A stretch of DNA of 64,000 nt from Moduliflexus sp964602655. Its GTDB lineage: Bacteria > Moduliflexota > Moduliflexia > Moduliflexales > Moduliflexaceae. This document shows, piece by piece, positions 23,560 through 32,330 of this stretch. Position numbers and translations under genes: made by a program. The notes beneath the pieces are model-generated. The model had not been told where the DNA came from. It ran no database searches and saw nothing but the letters and a program-made list of their open reading frames with translations. The stretch spans positions 1-64,000 of the forward strand of contig CAZRSF010000017.1 in NCBI GenBank assembly GCA_964602655.1. Direction: 5' to 3'. Numbering within the stretch: the stretch's first letter is position 1; each line of letters opens with the position of its first letter.

Positions 23560-24873
23560 GTGAGTGAAATTATTATAATTCTTGTATTACTTCTGGCAAA
23601 TGGGTTGTTTGCCATGTCCGAAATCGCGATTGTTTCCGCCAGAAAAACCCGTCTTCAGCAATTGGCCGAGGATGGGAACGAACACGCCAAAATTGCTTTC
23701 GCCTTAGCTGAAAATCCCAATCGTTTTCTGTCAACGATTCAGGTCGGAATTACCTCGATTGGCATTTTGGCTGGAACATTCGGAGGCGCGACGATTGCCG
23801 AGCAGATCAAAGCCTCATTATCAACGATCCGCTGGCTTGCTCCGTATGCGGAAGCGCTTGGCATCGGTATCGTGGTCGTGTCCATCACCTTCTGTTCGCT
23901 GATTATCGGCGAGCTTGTCCCCAAGCGTATCGGGCTGACGAATGCCGAGCGGTTCGCGCTTCAACTTGCTCCACTGATGAACGGGCTTTCGAAAATTGCG
24001 GCGCCAGTCGTCTGGCTGCTGACGACCACAACGGATATTGTGCTGGATATTCTGGGGATTCAAGCGCCTGCCGAGCCTGCTGTCACCGAAGAAGACGTGA
24101 AAAGCCTGATCGAGCAAGGCACGCAAATCGGCGTGTTCGAAGAAACCGAGCAAGACATGATCGAAGGCGTACTCAGTCTGGATGAACGACGCGTCAATAT
24201 TGTCATGACCCCGCGTTCGCAAATGGTCTGGCTTGATGTTGCCGATTCGCTCACAGATATTCGCACGGCAATTGTGAGAAGCAAACATTCGCATTTTCCT
24301 GTCGCAGAAGGCGAACTCGATAATGTCATCGGCATTTTGGACGCCACCGAACTGCTGGCATTAAACGGGACGGAAACATCATTCGATCTGCGGGCGCACG
24401 TCCATCCAGCCTTGTTTATTCCAGAAAATTTTTCCACGCTCAAAACATTGGAGATTTTTAAACGCGAACGCACCCACATGGCGCTTGTGATTGATGAGTA
24501 TGGCGGCATCGAGGGGTTAGTCTCGTCGAATGATATCCTGGAAACCATTGTCGGCGATATGTTTTTAGATGAATCGCAGACTGAACCTCGCGTGTTTCAG
24601 CGCGAAGACGGCTCGTTTCTGTTGGATGGATTGCTGCATATTGACCAGTTGAAGAAGTTTTTCGACATCGAAGAACTGCCGGATGAAGACGAAGCCAATT
24701 ACCAGACCGTCGGCGGGTTTGTCAGCAGTCATATCGAGCATCTCCCCGCCGAAGGGCAGCATTTCGAATGGAACAACATGCGCTTCGAAATCATGGATAT
24801 GGACGGTCGGCGCGTGGATAAGGTGCTGGTGGTTTTGCTCAAAAAGGAACAGTCGGTTTCGGAAGAAAAATAA
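23560..24873 (+). CDS. CNNM/CorC (hemolysin C-like) family membrane protein with CBS pair
   Basis: 437 residues from a GTG. Residues 1-190 form the DUF21/CNNM membrane domain with several hydrophobic helices (ILVLLLANGLFAMSEIAIVS; ISITFCSLIIGELVPKRIGL in part). A CBS pair follows at about 205-335 (MTPRSQMVWLDVADSLTDIR; MALVIDEYGGIEGLVSSNDI). The C-terminal CorC_HlyC domain carries DGLLHIDQLKKFF, NYQTVGGFV and MDMDGRRVDKVLVVL. CNNM/CorC proteins take part in Mg2+ (and Co2+) handling, with CBS domains sensing nucleotides. It stands alone, ending in a shared bidirectional terminator with the convergent WD40 kinase gene. Confidence 0.92.
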   Translation: MSEIIIILVLLLANGLFAMSEIAIVSARKTRLQQLAEDGNEHAKIAFALAENPNRFLSTIQVGITSIGILAGTFGGATIAEQIKASLSTIRWLAPYAEALGIGIVVVSITFCSLIIGELVPKRIGLTNAERFALQLAPLMNGLSKIAAPVVWLLTTTTDIVLDILGIQAPAEPAVTEEDVKSLIEQGTQIGVFEETEQDMIEGVLSLDERRVNIVMTPRSQMVWLDVADSLTDIRTAIVRSKHSHFPVAEGELDNVIGILDATELLALNGTETSFDLRAHVHPALFIPENFSTLKTLEIFKRERTHMALVIDEYGGIEGLVSSNDILETIVGDMFLDESQTEPRVFQREDGSFLLDGLLHIDQLKKFFDIEELPDEDEANYQTVGGFVSSHIEHLPAEGQHFEWNNMRFEIMDMDGRRVDKVLVVLLKKEQSVSEEK

Positions 24874-24897
24874 ACGGATTTTCTGTAAGATTCATTC

Positions 24898-24928
24898 TCG
24901 GCGCGAATCATTCGATGATTCGCGCCGA
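24898..24928. terminator. Bidirectional terminator hairpin
   Basis: Perfect stem tcggcgcgaatcat / atgattcgcgccga with tcg loop between two convergent stop codons; no long T-run on either side. Confidence 0.65.
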
Positions 24929-24934
24929 TGGTGT

Positions 24935-27900
24935 TTATTGTGCCTGCCCAATGCGAGGATCAGATGCCAGAATATCATCGCAGATTGCACGATCTTCCAC
25001 GCTGAGGATTGGGGTATTTTTCAGGTAATTTTTCACAAAACCGCATAATTTTTCGAATTGCGTTTGCCAATCCAAACGAATATCCCAAAACCTGATCGAG
25101 CCATCTTTGGCTGAAGATACCAGCATATTTCCATCTGGAAAGAACGCAAGACCAAAGACTTGCGCCTGATGTTCATCGAATGAGCCGAGCAAATCTCCAT
25201 CTGAGACATCCCAAATCTTGAGAGTTTGATCCATGCTCGCAGACGCCAATAGTGTTCCATCGGGGCTGAAAGCAACATTTGTCACCCCGCTTCTATGCCC
25301 GTTCAGCGTTCGGATCAGGGCTTTGCTTTCAACATTCCATAGCTTGATTGTCTCATCCCGACTGGCTGACGCCAGTATCTTCCCATCTGGACTGAACGCA
25401 AGATTACGGATATTATTCGTATGACCGGACAACGTTGTCAGAAGCTGCTGCGTTTTCACATCCCAAAGATGCAATGCGCCTTCGAATCCACCTGATGCAA
25501 GAATTTCCCCATCTGGACTGAACGTGACCGCATTGACTTTTTTCGCTGGAGAGATTTTGAATGTCGTAAGCAATTTCCGTTCGACAATATTCCAAAGCTT
25601 GACAGTTGCGTCATGACTTCCCGATGCCAACAACTCGCCGTCGGGACTGAATGCGACGGCAGACACAGAATCGTTATGGCCTGCGAACGTGGCAAGTTCC
25701 TTTTTTTCCTCAATACCCCAAAGCTTGATCTCTTTGTCTTGGCTTGCTGATGCTAATAATTTTCCATCAGGGCTGAATGCGACCGAAAGGACTGGTTTCT
25801 TATGATAGCCAGTAAAGACGGTTGTCCATGCTTTCTCGTCGAGACGTTTTACCATTACAGTATTGTCATTATGCCCACTGGCAAGGAGCGTTCCATTAGG
25901 GTTAAGCGCAATTGCGGGAATCGAACTGTCGCCGCCTTCGAGCAGGTTTTCTGGTCGGGCTTTTTCAATATTCCAGAATGTTAATTCTCCGCTCGAATCT
26001 CCAGAGGCTAACGTCAGCGGCGATTGAGAAAAGCTGAGACTGAATACGCTGTTTCCGTTGCCTTTCAATGTCGCATACGTTTGCCCTGTTGCGACATCCC
26101 AGAGCATGATCGTTGCGTCGTTACTTGCAGAAGCCACAAGCGATCCGTCCGGGCTAAATTTGACACTATTCACATTGTCTGTATGGGCGGTAAAGGTGTT
26201 GAGGAGCGTTCGCGTTCGCACATCCCAGAGCTTGACGCTCTTATCCCAACTGCCAGACACTAATTTTGTCCCGTCAGGACTGAGAGCAATCCGGGTAATG
26301 ACATTATTGTGCGCTTGCAGGGACGTGAATCGGACGGGATTGCTATTCTCCCGGAAGAAGAGATGCCCGGAAGAAGTCGCCGCAATAATGGTCGCATTGT
26401 CAGGAGAGAACATCACGTTGGTTATTGCGCTTGAAAGGCCATCTTTTTTTGTTGAAAACGTCTCTAAAAGTTTCCTTGAAGGAATGTCCCATACGCGTAC
26501 AGTTCCATCCCATCCCCCTGAAAGCAAACGTGTTCCGTCAGCATTGAACGCCACGCTTTCGACATGGACTGTTTCGCCATCTAACGTTTGCAGGATTTGC
26601 CCGGAAGCAACATCCCACAGTTTTACCGTTTTATCATAGCTTCCGGATGCCAGCAACTTACTGTCAGGGTTGAATGCCACGCTGAAAACTTCCGCGTCAT
26701 GTCCTGTCAATCTGGCATGAAGCGTTCCATCTGCCACGTTCCAGATACCGATGGTGTTATCCATGCTTGCTGAAGCTAAAAATGCCCCATCAGGGCTGTA
26801 TTGAAGATATTTGACGGTTTTCTGATGACCGGCTATTCGATTCTTTTGCCGGATTCCGCCAAGCACATCTTTGAGTTCGAAGAATGCCTGATATTGCAGC
26901 TTTTTCGGAATATTCGGCTGAGACGCTAACTTGCCAATGCGAATCCAGTCCAGCACAGGCTCAAGGTCGTGCTCTCGTTTCGCCGTGATGTCTTTCGTCT
27001 TGTAGATCAGCGTTTCAAGTTCTGAATTCGGCGACGCTGCGGGCGTTGTGGTGACAGGAGCAGTGAGGCGAGGCCATAATTGCCAGCCACCGACAGCGAG
27101 GAGCAGCATGACCGCGGGAGTGAGAAGCACAAGCGGTTTCGGCTGCCGAAAGACGCGCTTCCCTTTCCGCAATCTCTCGAAATCTTTTCGAACCGAATGA
27201 CTTGATTGATACCGCTGTTTCCAATCCGACAGTGTCATCCGTTCAAGAACAAGGCGGCAGCTTCGCGAAATATTCGGGCTGAACTGACGCAATAAGGCTG
27301 TGTTCGAGTGCTCTGTTTCTCCCAGAGATGTCCTGGAAAGCAGCGTCGTCAGCGTCATGCCGAGCGAATAAATATCCGAGGCGGGCATGGCGCGGCCTTC
27401 GAACTGCTCGAACGGCATGTAGCCATACGTGCCGACAATCGTCGAGCCGCCGCCGATGGTGGAATAATCCGCGCAAATTTTCTCGCGTACCGCGCCGAAA
27501 TCAATCAACACGACGCGGCCTTCCGGCGTGACGATAATATTGCTCGGCTTGATGTCGCGATGAATAATCGGCGGCGTGAAACTGTGCAGGTAATCAAGAA
27601 TGTTGAGAATTTCCAGCCCGACGTCTATGACTTCGCGTTCGGTAAAGTGCGTCCCTTCCGCCAACTTCTGCGCTAAACTTTTTCCGTCAATATACTCCTG
27701 CACAAGATAGAACTGCACATCTTCGCCGCTTTCCACGCTGAAAAAATCAAGATGTTTGGGAATCTGCGGATGATCTGACGTTTTGAGGATATTGGCTTCA
27801 CGTTCGAACAGTTCGTAGGTTTTCCACTCATCAAGTTTGCGAAATGACAAACATTTAATCGCGCAACATTGATTTGTTTGCGTGTCAAGAGCGCGATACG

Positions 27901-27964
27901 TCGTCGCAAACCCGCCGCGCCCTAAGATGTCTTGAAGCTCGTAGCGATTATTCAACAGCATCAT
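24935..27964 (-). CDS. Membrane Ser/Thr protein kinase with C-terminal WD40 propellers
   Basis: 1009 residues. Kinase domain about 8-260: glycine loop GRGGFATTYRA (15-25), catalytic Lys37 in CAIKCL, HRDIKPSN with catalytic Asp137, DFG at 155-157, and an activation loop with YGYMPFEQ. A single transmembrane helix lies near 278-296, so the remainder is outside the cytoplasm. From about 375 to 985 there are 14 WD40 repeats (units such as LASASMDNTIGIWNV, LASGSYDKTVKLWDV), enough for two seven-bladed propellers. A sensor kinase is implied: a large external recognition surface controlling cytoplasmic phosphorylation. Start MMLLNNRYELQD. An SPFH gene lies 42 nt upstream on the same strand. Confidence 0.93.
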   Translation of the reverse strand: MMLLNNRYELQDILGRGGFATTYRALDTQTNQCCAIKCLSFRKLDEWKTYELFEREANILKTSDHPQIPKHLDFFSVESGEDVQFYLVQEYIDGKSLAQKLAEGTHFTEREVIDVGLEILNILDYLHSFTPPIIHRDIKPSNIIVTPEGRVVLIDFGAVREKICADYSTIGGGSTIVGTYGYMPFEQFEGRAMPASDIYSLGMTLTTLLSRTSLGETEHSNTALLRQFSPNISRSCRLVLERMTLSDWKQRYQSSHSVRKDFERLRKGKRVFRQPKPLVLLTPAVMLLLAVGGWQLWPRLTAPVTTTPAASPNSELETLIYKTKDITAKREHDLEPVLDWIRIGKLASQPNIPKKLQYQAFFELKDVLGGIRQKNRIAGHQKTVKYLQYSPDGAFLASASMDNTIGIWNVADGTLHARLTGHDAEVFSVAFNPDSKLLASGSYDKTVKLWDVASGQILQTLDGETVHVESVAFNADGTRLLSGGWDGTVRVWDIPSRKLLETFSTKKDGLSSAITNVMFSPDNATIIAATSSGHLFFRENSNPVRFTSLQAHNNVITRIALSPDGTKLVSGSWDKSVKLWDVRTRTLLNTFTAHTDNVNSVKFSPDGSLVASASNDATIMLWDVATGQTYATLKGNGNSVFSLSFSQSPLTLASGDSSGELTFWNIEKARPENLLEGGDSSIPAIALNPNGTLLASGHNDNTVMVKRLDEKAWTTVFTGYHKKPVLSVAFSPDGKLLASASQDKEIKLWGIEEKKELATFAGHNDSVSAVAFSPDGELLASGSHDATVKLWNIVERKLLTTFKISPAKKVNAVTFSPDGEILASGGFEGALHLWDVKTQQLLTTLSGHTNNIRNLAFSPDGKILASASRDETIKLWNVESKALIRTLNGHRSGVTNVAFSPDGTLLASASMDQTLKIWDVSDGDLLGSFDEHQAQVFGLAFFPDGNMLVSSAKDGSIRFWDIRLDWQTQFEKLCGFVKNYLKNTPILSVEDRAICDDILASDPRIGQAQ

Positions 27965-28006
27965 CCGCCTCCGCTGCCGCTGTGTACTTTTTTACGAAAT
28001 TATGCG

Positions 28007-29185
28007 TTATTCTTTTTTCTCTGGGATGGCAGGCGTTTTCAGGCTGACCAATTCTGTCAGAAGTTGATTGAAACCGCTATACACATGCAGCGTTTGAATC
28101 TGCTCGGTCAGTTTTTCCAGCGTTTCCAACTCTTTCAGCCGCATGAGCGTCGGGCTGTCTTCCATCAATTTCGCCGTGTTCAGCAGCGAACGGGTCGCAG
28201 CGGTTTCTTCGCGGCGTTTGATCAAATTCGCCTCCGCCAGCTTTTTCGCTTCGATCACTTTATTGACTAATTCCCGCATATCGCCCGGCAGAATCAAATC
28301 TTTGACGCCGAGGCTGCGCAGGTCAATCCCGATTTCCGCCATTTTCGGACGCGCCGTGTTCAAAATCGCCGGATTGATCGCCTCTTTGTCGTCTAATAAT
28401 TCATCCAGCGTTTTGCCGCCTACCGCTTCCCGCAAGCCGAATTGTAACTCTTTGTAGAGATGTTCGGTGTAATTCGACACGCTCGTCCGCGCCTTCACCG
28501 GATCGGTCACGACGAACCAGCAGGTCAGCGTGATACGCAAGCTGATGCGGTCTTTCGTCAGCAATTCCTGGCCGGAAATATCGGTTTGCTGCAAGCGCGT
28601 GTCAATCGTTTCGCAGCGAATATCGCGCCCGAATTTCCAGAAACCATACACGCCCGGCGGCAGCGTCCGCTCCAATTTCCCATTCACGAACAACAGCCCG
28701 ACAGACGCTTCAGGAACAATCTGGCAAAGAAACGAGGTCGGATTTTTTATGCGCATAAACTGCTGCAATTTTTCCGCTGGAATCTCATACGAATCGGAAA
28801 TATCCATCAACTCTAACGAGAGCGTATGAAACGCCTTCCAGTAGAGCTTGCGCGTTGCAGGCAAAACAATTGTAGAAAAATGGCCGTCTTCGAATAACAT
28901 CCCGACTTGCTGATCCAACACGTCTGTCGCGAAAAAATGCTGCGCGACAATTTCGGGATATTCCTTACGCAGCATATCGGCGAGAGGGCTGTTAAATTCC
29001 AGCGAGTTCACGTCATACACATCATACGTAAGGTCGCCAAGCGGATTCGGAAAATAATAGACGCCAGGCAGCAACACCTGAAGCAGCCGTCCCTGCCGAA
29101 AAACTAACGCGCGTTCATGTGCCGCAACGGTGATCTCTTCCCGCATCAGCAGCTTATTGACAAGCGAATACAATGATTTGATCAT
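28007..29185 (-). CDS. SPFH/band-7 (slipin-like) membrane protein
   Basis: 392 residues from the ATG preceded by gagagg; a TTG five codons earlier is in frame. Near the N-terminus (MIKSLYSLVNKLLMREEITV) there is only a modest hydrophobic anchor. The core matches slipin/SPFH proteins: ERALVFRQGRLLQVLLPGVY, RISLRITLTCWFVVTDPVK, HLYKELQFGLREAVGGKTLD, ELLDDKE, and RSLGVKDLILPGDMRELVNK, followed by a charged helix (EAKKLAEANLIKRREETAAT). SPFH proteins oligomerise as membrane scaffolds. The adjacent kinase on the same strand suggests a possible shared membrane role (inference). Confidence 0.88.
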   Translation of the reverse strand: MIKSLYSLVNKLLMREEITVAAHERALVFRQGRLLQVLLPGVYYFPNPLGDLTYDVYDVNSLEFNSPLADMLRKEYPEIVAQHFFATDVLDQQVGMLFEDGHFSTIVLPATRKLYWKAFHTLSLELMDISDSYEIPAEKLQQFMRIKNPTSFLCQIVPEASVGLLFVNGKLERTLPPGVYGFWKFGRDIRCETIDTRLQQTDISGQELLTKDRISLRITLTCWFVVTDPVKARTSVSNYTEHLYKELQFGLREAVGGKTLDELLDDKEAINPAILNTARPKMAEIGIDLRSLGVKDLILPGDMRELVNKVIEAKKLAEANLIKRREETAATRSLLNTAKLMEDSPTLMRLKELETLEKLTEQIQTLHVYSGFNQLLTELVSLKTPAIPEKKE

Positions 29186-29204
29186 AATGTGACCTCTCAA
29201 TAAG

Positions 29205-29231
29205 CCTCACAGGTTTTTAAAACCTGTGAGG
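29205..29231. repeat. Type B palindrome upstream of the SPFH gene
   Basis: cctcacaggttt / aaacctgtgagg around tt/a; 20 nt upstream of the SPFH start codon. Confidence 0.85.
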
Positions 29232-29508
29232 TTTGGAAAAGAAGGGGAAAACTGAACGCCTCACAGCATTAAACGCGGTCTCCGGCTTCAGGATGGCAGA
29301 TGTGCCTGTATTACGGTGCGAATCGTTCATGCGTCGCCGCTGCCGAAACAACGGCTCAACATGCGCGACGCCGCGCCGTTCAAGGCCATACCGTCATCCG
29401 GTATCCGCCGGAGCGCAGGGCGTCAATTCTGTCCGGCGCAGCCGGTTGACCGAAACTTGCCCGGCCTTCCAGCCCGCCGCTGAGACGTTCAGCATCCCCT
29501 GGTAAAGG
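29232..29508. other. Non-coding, G+C-rich stretch next to tRNA remnants
   Basis: About 280 nt. A frame is open on the + strand but has no convincing protein features and no ribosome-binding site. Nothing recognised. Confidence 0.4.
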
Positions 29509-29582
29509 AATTTGGGACAGGGCTCGAACCTGTGAACTGAGCGGTATTAGCGCTCTGCTCTAACCAACTGAGCTACCCATGG
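29509..29582 (-). pseudogene. tRNA-like remnant, anticodon loop CTAATAC (would read AAU, Ile)
   Basis: The D arm (GCTC-loop-GAGC), anticodon stem GAGCG/CGCTC and T arm (ACAGG-TTCGAGC-CCTGT) are all intact. The acceptor stem pairs in only four of seven positions (CCATGGG with CCCAAAT), and no CCA is encoded. The anticodon would be AAU, which bacteria do not normally use for Ile. Likely a degenerate gene or gene fusion. Confidence 0.6.
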
Positions 29583-29584
29583 TG

Positions 29585-29616
29585 GCGAGCGTTCTAACCA
29601 TCTGAACTATCCGGTT
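29585..29616 (-). pseudogene. 5' half of a tRNA-Gly-like gene
   Basis: Acceptor remnant AACCGGA, D arm GTTC-AGATGGTTA-GAAC and the 5' strand of the anticodon stem (CTCGC), then it stops in the anticodon loop and runs into the next tRNA remnant. It lies downstream of the matching 3' half, so the order is reversed. Confidence 0.6.
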
Positions 29617-29657
29617 GCCCGGAGCGGGACTCGAACCCGCGACCTCTCGCGTGGCGG
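29616..29657 (-). pseudogene. 3' half of a tRNA-Gly(GCC)-like gene
   Basis: Anticodon loop CCGCCAC (GCC; position 33 is C, not U), stem strand GCGAG, variable loop AGGTC, T arm GCGGG-TTCGAGT-CCCGC, acceptor TCCGGGC, discriminator A. The 5' half follows rather than precedes it; its CTCGC pairs with this GCGAG. Confidence 0.6.
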
Positions 29658-29775
29658 AAATGTCCGTTTCGGCATCGGCACGCAAAGACTCAATTCGCAG
29701 AATCTCCGCGCCAGCGAGGCATGTAGAACCCCAACTTTTGACGCCTGAACGTTGGTGTGACACTTCCGATTTAAA

Positions 29776-29804
29776 GAGATAAAAAAGAATGGAAAATCTG
29801 TCAA
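29776..29804 (-). promoter_or_regulatory. Candidate sigma70-type promoter reading into the tRNA remnants
   Basis: On the minus strand TTGACA (29804-29799), 17-nt spacer, TATCTC (29781-29776). About 115 nt upstream of the tRNA-Gly 3' half. Confidence 0.55.
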
Positions 29805-29834
29805 GCGTTTCTTGAGAGAAACCACAAACGGTCA

Positions 29835-30074
29835 GGGCAAACGCATCTCAATAGGTGATTTGAGGGCGTGTTCAGCGCACACCCCGATTCATCGGGGGGT
29901 GTTGGAACGACCGGACGCCAGCAAGCACCGCTTCAGCGGGTTTTTCGTCGGACGGGACACCGCTGAAGCGGTTCGGGGGGAGACAGGAACGTGTCCCACA
30001 CCCCGATGAATCGGGGTGTGGGCTCAACCCATGCCTGTCACGCCTTCACATCAAGCATGTAGATGCGTTTGCCC
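29835..30074. mobile_element. MITE-like element of about 240 bp
   Basis: Termini gggcaaacgcatct (29835-29848) and agatgcgtttgccc (30061-30074) are perfect 14-nt inverted repeats. A 12-nt direct repeat cacaaacggtca flanks them (29823-29834 and 30077-30088), as expected of a target duplication. Inside are nested palindromes: caccccgattcatcgggg-type hairpins near 29879-29902 and 29997-30020, and accgcttcagcgg / ccgctgaagcggt near 29927-29970. It has no transposase, so it would depend on an enzyme elsewhere. Confidence 0.7.
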
Positions 30075-30094
30075 TGCACAAACGGTCATTATTT

Positions 30095-30177
30095 ACCACG
30101 AAACACACGAAAATATGGAGAACGTCTTCATCGGATGAATAATTTGATTTTTTCGTGTATTTCGTGTGTTTCGTGGT
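30095..30177. repeat. Long inverted repeat (accacgaaacacacgaaaa...)
   Basis: Left arm 30095-30113, right arm about 30150-30177 ending tttcgtggt; same family as 2364-2443. It abuts the right flank of the MITE-like element and ends 28 nt before the AraC gene. Confidence 0.85.
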
Positions 30178-30204
30178 GTGATAAAAAGCTTGACGGATTC
30201 CAGA

Positions 30205-31089
30205 ATGATTTCTAAACGATGTTGCATGATGTCGCCGTATCAACCAATTCAGCCAATGCTCAACCTGCGCCAGCAGCCGGGCTTTCGCAAGCAGAATGTC
30301 GCGCCGGATAGTCGCCTGCGCCCGTATATTTTCTGCTACTGGACGATGTATTCGGTCATGCCGCTTCAGATGCCCTGCGAAATACATGGCGTGCCGGACG
30401 GTTGCATTGATATTTTTCTGCATTGCCATCATTTTCGAACGACCTATCTGCTCGGTATTACGGAATCGCCAGTATTCCTGCCGGTTCCTGAACGCATTCA
30501 ATATTTCGGCATCCGATTTCTTCCCGGGAAAATTCATCATTTCTTTTCGCTGCCGCCTGCCGAACTGTATGATCGCCTGATTGCCGCGCATGACATCATC
30601 GGTCGAACGTTTCAAGAGATCGAAGAACAATTGCTGTTCGCGCGGTCGTTTCAAGACCAGATTGCGATTGTCGAGGCGCTGTTATTCAGGCTGCTGGCTC
30701 GCCGCACCTATCAGCCTGACGCGCGGTTCATGCGGATGCTGCGCCAGATTTACGCGCAGCACGGACAGATATCCGTTGAGCAGCTTGCGAAGCAGGAGCA
30801 GATCAGTGCCCGCCATCTCCATCGCATGTTCGAGGCATTCTTAGGGATCGGCGCGAAAAAATTCTCGCGCATCATCCGCTTTCAGCATATTCTTGGGCAA
30901 ATGCTCTCCGATAGGCCAAACCCTTTCATTGATCTGGCGTTAGATCACGGCTATTTCGATCAGGCGCATTTCATTAATGATTTTCGGCAGATGTTCGGAA
31001 AAGCGCCGTCGTCAGCCATCGTATCGCTTCCAGGCACACCATTTCCCGCCAAAATGGGAAACGTAGTTTCTGCAATACCAGAAGTATGA
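30205..31089 (+). CDS. AraC-family transcriptional regulator
   Basis: 294 residues (start MISKRCCMM; the MMSPYQPIQ methionines at 30226/30229 are alternatives, and codons before 30205 lie in a repeat). The N-terminal ligand domain carries PDSRLRPYIFCYWTM and HGVPDGCIDIFLH, a form seen in DUF6597-type AraC regulators. The C-terminal part has the two helix-turn-helix units: ISVEQLAKQEQISARHLHRM, then IDLALDHGYFDQAHFINDFR with QMFGKAPS. Its target may be the lipoprotein and OsmC genes downstream, but no operator was identified. Confidence 0.88.
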   Translation: MISKRCCMMSPYQPIQPMLNLRQQPGFRKQNVAPDSRLRPYIFCYWTMYSVMPLQMPCEIHGVPDGCIDIFLHCHHFRTTYLLGITESPVFLPVPERIQYFGIRFLPGKIHHFFSLPPAELYDRLIAAHDIIGRTFQEIEEQLLFARSFQDQIAIVEALLFRLLARRTYQPDARFMRMLRQIYAQHGQISVEQLAKQEQISARHLHRMFEAFLGIGAKKFSRIIRFQHILGQMLSDRPNPFIDLALDHGYFDQAHFINDFRQMFGKAPSSAIVSLPGTPFPAKMGNVVSAIPEV

Positions 31090-31229
31090 GATTCAGTTTA
31101 AGGGCGTTCCCTGGCTGATTCCTGTAAAAATCGGTTGTGCAGGCTGATGGCATGGGGTTCGCATAGTAAATGATAGAAATTTATTGTCCATCATGTCATT
31201 TCACACATACCAACATCAGGAGAATTATT

Positions 31230-31520
31230 ATGAAATTTTTTCAATGGTTATCTCTCTCGACAGTCTTCGGAATGTTTTTTTTCAGCGGTTGCGCGCCGTC
31301 AGTTTCTGTCACTCCCGCCGGACAGGATCGGCAGTATGAAGTCAGCGTATCGTCAAATGAATTCAGCGTCAGCGACACGAACGAATTGATTACGCTCTGG
31401 CATGAAAAAGCGCGTGAGGCGTGTAACGGCGGAAATTATAAGGTTATTACTCGCGATGTCATTCAGAAATCAGAACCGGTAGAGGAAACGTTGATGACAG
31501 GAATTATCGAATGTGAATAA
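31230..31520 (+). CDS. Small lipoprotein of unknown function
   Basis: 96 residues from an ATG with aggag 8 nt upstream. The signal peptide ends in a lipobox (FFFSGC), so the mature protein would be lipid-anchored in the envelope. The mature part (about 75 residues) contains TNELITLWHEKAREACNGGN, a pattern seen in small enterobacterial-type lipoproteins, but no family could be named. Followed by a clear terminator. Confidence 0.75.
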   Translation: MKFFQWLSLSTVFGMFFFSGCAPSVSVTPAGQDRQYEVSVSSNEFSVSDTNELITLWHEKAREACNGGNYKVITRDVIQKSEPVEETLMTGIIECE

Positions 31521-31536
31521 ACGCGGCAATAGATTG

Positions 31537-31572
31537 AAAAAGCCTGAAAGAAGCTCTTCTTTCAGGCTTTTT
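31537..31572 (+). terminator. Rho-independent terminator
   Basis: Stem aaaaagcctgaaagaa / ttctttcaggcttttt with gctc loop and T-run, 17 nt after the small lipoprotein stop. Confidence 0.88.
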
Positions 31573-31735
31573 GCATTTTCCGTACACATATTTCAGGCAT
31601 GTCCGATTTTTCCAAGACAATACAATTTTTTCTCTTATAATTAAAGTATGACAGCTTTTCGCGAGAGAACACATATTCGACGAACAGGTTATTCGCCAAC
31701 ACAGCAAACAATATAGCAACAGGAGATATTAAATC

Positions 31736-32161
31736 ATGGGCAATCACTTATCAGCCACCGTCACGTTAACCAACGATAAAATGCAATTTGCCGCGTCAAC
31801 CCGCGCCAACCCGAAAGTGCAGATGGATTATTTCCCGCCGGTCGGCGACGGTGAGGGCTATACCGGATTGGAAATGCTGCTGATGGCTTTTTGCGGATGC
31901 AACGCGTCGTCAATCGTGTTCCTGCTGCGCCGAATGAATAAGACTGTCGCGGGCTTCACCGTCAATGGCAGCGGAGAGCGCCGCGAACAGCACCCGACCT
32001 GCTTTCGGACTATCGCATTAGAATACATCATCACATCGCCGGATATTGAAGAAAGTGATCTGCAACAAGCGATTCGAATGACAGAAGAAACTTACGGTCC
32101 GGTCTGGGCGATGCTGAAAGGCAATGTCGAAATTACGACGACCTTCCGCGTTCAACGTTAA
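31736..32161 (+). CDS. OsmC family protein
   Basis: 141 residues, aggag upstream of the ATG. The OsmC/Ohr fold is marked by the GYTGLEMLLMAFCGCNASSI helix with two cysteines (C-G-C, only one residue apart) and VFLLRRMNKTVAGFTVNGSG. Classic OsmC/Ohr enzymes use two separated cysteines for organic hydroperoxide reduction; here the paired Cys lies in the first conserved position (FCGCNAS) and no second catalytic Cys is obvious except in PTCFRTI. This matches the YhfA-like OsmC subgroup, whose substrates are poorly known. Confidence 0.9.
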   Translation: MGNHLSATVTLTNDKMQFAASTRANPKVQMDYFPPVGDGEGYTGLEMLLMAFCGCNASSIVFLLRRMNKTVAGFTVNGSGERREQHPTCFRTIALEYIITSPDIEESDLQQAIRMTEETYGPVWAMLKGNVEITTTFRVQR

Positions 32162-32168
32162 TCTTTAC

Positions 32169-32231
32169 GCCACGAAAGGCACGAAAAAGAAACCATAAAA
32201 ATCTTCGTGCCTTTCGTGTGTTTTGTGGTTT
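32169..32231. repeat. Long inverted repeat (cgccacgaaaggcacgaaaa...)
   Basis: Arms about 20-28 nt, left from 32169, right ending gtgttttgtggttt at 32231; same family as 30095-30177. Confidence 0.8.
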
Positions 32232-32330
32232 CGAAAGACGAATTTTGTTGCCTTCCCCTTTGACGCATGTTACGCAATCCGCGTTGTTGTCCGAATTCTG
32301 ATATATCAAACGAACTCAAGGAGCGAATAT

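Noticed and set aside
29233..29505. Protein gene of 90 residues
   Set aside because: No ribosome-binding site, no conserved-looking pattern, and next to tRNA remnants.
29509..29657. Functional tRNA genes
   Set aside because: Acceptor stems are broken or missing, no CCA, position 33 is not U in the Gly-like loop, and an AAU anticodon would be exceptional; kept as remnants.
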